From assembly GCA_900548125.1 (NCBI GenBank), contig URJN01000112.1, forward strand, positions 1 to 7,169: a stretch of 7,169 nt of DNA. The letters are read 5' to 3'. The notes under the pieces are model-generated. The model worked only from the letters and a program-made list of their open reading frames with translations, made no database searches and had not been told where the DNA came from. A program made the translations under genes and the position numbers. Shown here in pieces: positions 5,710 to 7,169 of this stretch (its first letter is position 1; each line of letters begins with the position of its first letter). This stretch comes from an uncultured Eubacteriales bacterium. Its GTDB lineage: Bacteria > Bacillota > Clostridia > Christensenellales > Aristaeellaceae.

Positions 5710-6957
5710 TTACTCCGTTATGCGCTTGATACGCCCGCCGACGGCACTGAGCTTTTCTTCGATGCGGCAGTAGCCGCGGTCGATATGTCCGCCTGCGTCG
5801 TCCACGAGCGTTTCGCCTTCGGCGCAGAGTCCGGCGAGGATGAGCGCCGCGCCCGCGCGCAGGTCGGTCGCGCGTACAGCTGCGCCGGTCAGGTACGGCG
5901 TGCCTTCTACGACGGCGACACGATTTTCCACGCGGATATGCGCGCCGAGCCGCGCCAGCTCAGCGGCGTGCATAAAGCGGTTTTCAAAAATCGTTTCCAG
6001 AAATACACTGGTTCCGGGCGTCTTGCAGGCAACCGCCATCATCGGTGCCTGAAGATCGGTCGGGAAGCCGGGGTAGACCATCGTTCGAATCTCAAAGGGC
6101 TGCTTGGCACGTCCGAAAATCATCAGTCCGCCCGATGTATCTTTGATATGTACGCCCGCTTCGCTGAGCTTAAAAAGCAGCGAACGCAGGTGTTCCGCCC
6201 GCGCGCCGGCAAGCAGCAATTCGCCGCCCGTGATGGCGCAGGCGCACGCCATCGTGCCCGCCTCGATGCGGTCGGAGATGGGCTGCCAGCTCGCGCCGTG
6301 CAGCGCGCGCACGCCTTCAATGACGATGGTCGATGTACCCGCGCCGGAGATTTTCGCGCCCATCGCATTGAGAAATGCCGCCAAATCGACGATTTCCGGT
6401 TCCTTTGCCGCGTTTTCGATGCGGGTCGTGCCGCTGGCAAGCGTCGCCGCCATCAGCAGGTTTTCCGTCGCGCCGACGGACGGCATATCCAGATAGATGA
6501 CCGCGCCGCGCAGATGTCCGGAGAGCGTGACGCCGCCGTGGTCAAACCTGACCTTTGCGCCCAGTGCGCTCATGCCCTTGAGATGCTGGTCGATGGGACG
6601 CTGTCCGATGGCGCACCCGCCCGGAAGCGGAATGCGCGCTTCGCCCAGCCGCGCCAGCAGCGGACCCAGCACAAGCACGGACGCGCGCATCTTGCGGACA
6701 TCCTCTTCATCCTGCGGTTCTTTCAGTGTCTTTGCGTTCAAAATGAGCGCGTGCGCTTCCTGCTTGACGCTGCATCCGCAGGCGGTCATCAGGGAGCAGA
6801 GTGTTTTGACATCCGTCAGGTCCGGCGGGCGTTCGATGCGCACGTCATCCCCTGTCAGAAGTGCGCCGCACATGATGGGCAGCACGGCGTTCTTGGATGT
6901 GCTGATGGGTATTTCTCCCCGCAGCGGCGGGCTTTCGCGTACCGCATATTGCGCCAT
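5710..6957 (-). CDS. murA: UDP-N-acetylglucosamine 1-carboxyvinyltransferase MurA
   Basis: MurA transfers the enolpyruvyl group of phosphoenolpyruvate to UDP-GlcNAc, the first committed step of peptidoglycan synthesis in the cytoplasm. The 415-aa product has normal length (E. coli MurA is 419 aa). Key residues are in place: Lys22 in TSKNAVLP, Cys115 in LPGGCAIGQRP (the residue alkylated by fosfomycin), Asp301 in FPTDLQAP, Arg367 in ATDLRAGAAL and Arg394 in HIDRGY. Cys115 rather than Asp predicts fosfomycin sensitivity at the target. The ATG at 6957 was chosen for GGAGGG at 6964-6969, six bases upstream; a longer frame to 7074 would add 39 residues unlike the family. Many Firmicutes carry two copies (murA and murA2/murZ), and this window cannot show which this is. 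It is followed by a hairpin and a new promoter, so it is probably not part of the acyltransferase operon. Confidence 0.96.
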   Translation of the reverse strand: MAQYAVRESPPLRGEIPISTSKNAVLPIMCGALLTGDDVRIERPPDLTDVKTLCSLMTACGCSVKQEAHALILNAKTLKEPQDEEDVRKMRASVLVLGPLLARLGEARIPLPGGCAIGQRPIDQHLKGMSALGAKVRFDHGGVTLSGHLRGAVIYLDMPSVGATENLLMAATLASGTTRIENAAKEPEIVDLAAFLNAMGAKISGAGTSTIVIEGVRALHGASWQPISDRIEAGTMACACAITGGELLLAGARAEHLRSLLFKLSEAGVHIKDTSGGLMIFGRAKQPFEIRTMVYPGFPTDLQAPMMAVACKTPGTSVFLETIFENRFMHAAELARLGAHIRVENRVAVVEGTPYLTGAAVRATDLRAGAALILAGLCAEGETLVDDAGGHIDRGYCRIEEKLSAVGGRIKRITE

Positions 6958-7150
6958 GAGAATCCCTCCGTTTTTTCGGCTTTGCGGCGGCGAACCCGCC
7001 TGATGGCAGATTATGCCGCGGCGGGGCGATGTGTCCGCATCGCCGCAAGAGGATTTTCTCCCGAAGCGGCGCACGGCATGCCCGAGCGCAAATCAAGGCG
7101 TTCACAGCATTTTTATTTTATGCTGGAAGCACGCCGGCTTAAACAGCCCG
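6958..7150 (-). promoter_or_regulatory. Structured region upstream of murA; no clear promoter
   Basis: About 190 bases before murA contain no supported gene. On the minus strand there is a 7-bp stem with a 6-base loop (7025-7031 pairing with 7038-7044), a GC-rich 5-bp stem (6986-6990 with 6996-7000), and an AT-looped 6-bp inverted repeat (CAGCAT/ATGCTG) within about 7105-7125. Candidate -10 boxes CATAAT (near 7012) and TAAAAT (near 7116) lack good -35 partners, so I do not assign a promoter. The hairpins might affect murA expression. Confidence 0.3.
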
Positions 7151-7169
7151 AAAAACAAAAAGCGGCGGT
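7151..7169 (-). terminator. Possible 3' half of a terminator of a gene beyond the window
   Basis: At the very edge the minus strand reads ACCGCCGC followed by the T-rich tract TTTTTGTTTTT. This looks like the descending arm and U-tract of an intrinsic terminator whose other arm would lie outside the window. If so, murA starts a new transcription unit. Half the structure is unseen, so this is tentative. Confidence 0.3.

Noticed and set aside
6955..7074. Longer N-terminus for MurA starting at 7074
   Set aside because: The 39 extra residues are unlike any MurA N-terminus, and the ATG at 6957 has a strong Shine-Dalgarno at the right distance.
1..7169. tRNA or rRNA genes, CRISPR arrays, insertion sequences or transposase genes
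   Set aside because: Looked for on both strands by eye; no tRNA-like cloverleaf, regularly spaced repeats, terminal inverted repeats or transposase motifs were seen.

Overview
The window is a stretch of a clostridial-type Firmicutes chromosome or metagenome contig. All supported genes are on the minus strand. The signs are strong AAGGAGG-type ribosome binding sites, a sigmaA-like promoter with a perfect TATAAT box, a Firmicutes-style MetA, and a wall carboxypeptidase with a peptidoglycan-binding domain. Most of the window is GC-rich: 57% by hand count over 661-1140, and single rows in murA reach 75%. The first ~480 bases are clearly poorer in GC, about 42% by hand count.

Read in the direction of transcription (right to left), the layout is as follows. 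A structured leader (6958-7169) precedes murA (5710-6957), the first committed enzyme of peptidoglycan synthesis. A strong hairpin lies 6 bases after the murA stop. Next comes a well-formed promoter (TTGCAA-17-TATAAT, 5639-5667) and an untranslated leader of about 214 bases. These head an apparent four-gene cell-envelope operon: SGNH-like protein A (4354-5418), an AlgI/PatA/DltB-type MBOAT acyltransferase (2762-4195), SGNH-like protein B (1696-2748), and a membrane-anchored VanY-type D-Ala-D-Ala carboxypeptidase carrying a peptidoglycan-binding domain (432-1670). A possible 64-aa ORF bridges SGNH A and the MBOAT gene. The AT-richer left end holds a small unknown gene (248-487) that overlaps the VanY end, and the 5' part of metA (1-184, cut by the window edge).

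The MBOAT protein would move an acyl group, probably acetyl, across the membrane. The SGNH-like proteins, each with a GxS nucleophile motif and a C-terminal DxxH motif, would transfer it to an extracytoplasmic polymer, as in the PatA/PatB, AlgI/AlgJ/AlgX and DltB/DltD systems. Two paralogous SGNH partners flanking one MBOAT, with a wall carboxypeptidase in the same operon, form the most interesting unit here. The polymer and acyl group cannot be read from the sequence. The second point of interest is the composition break inside the 3' end of the VanY gene, which could mark a transfer boundary, an indel or a contig mis-join.
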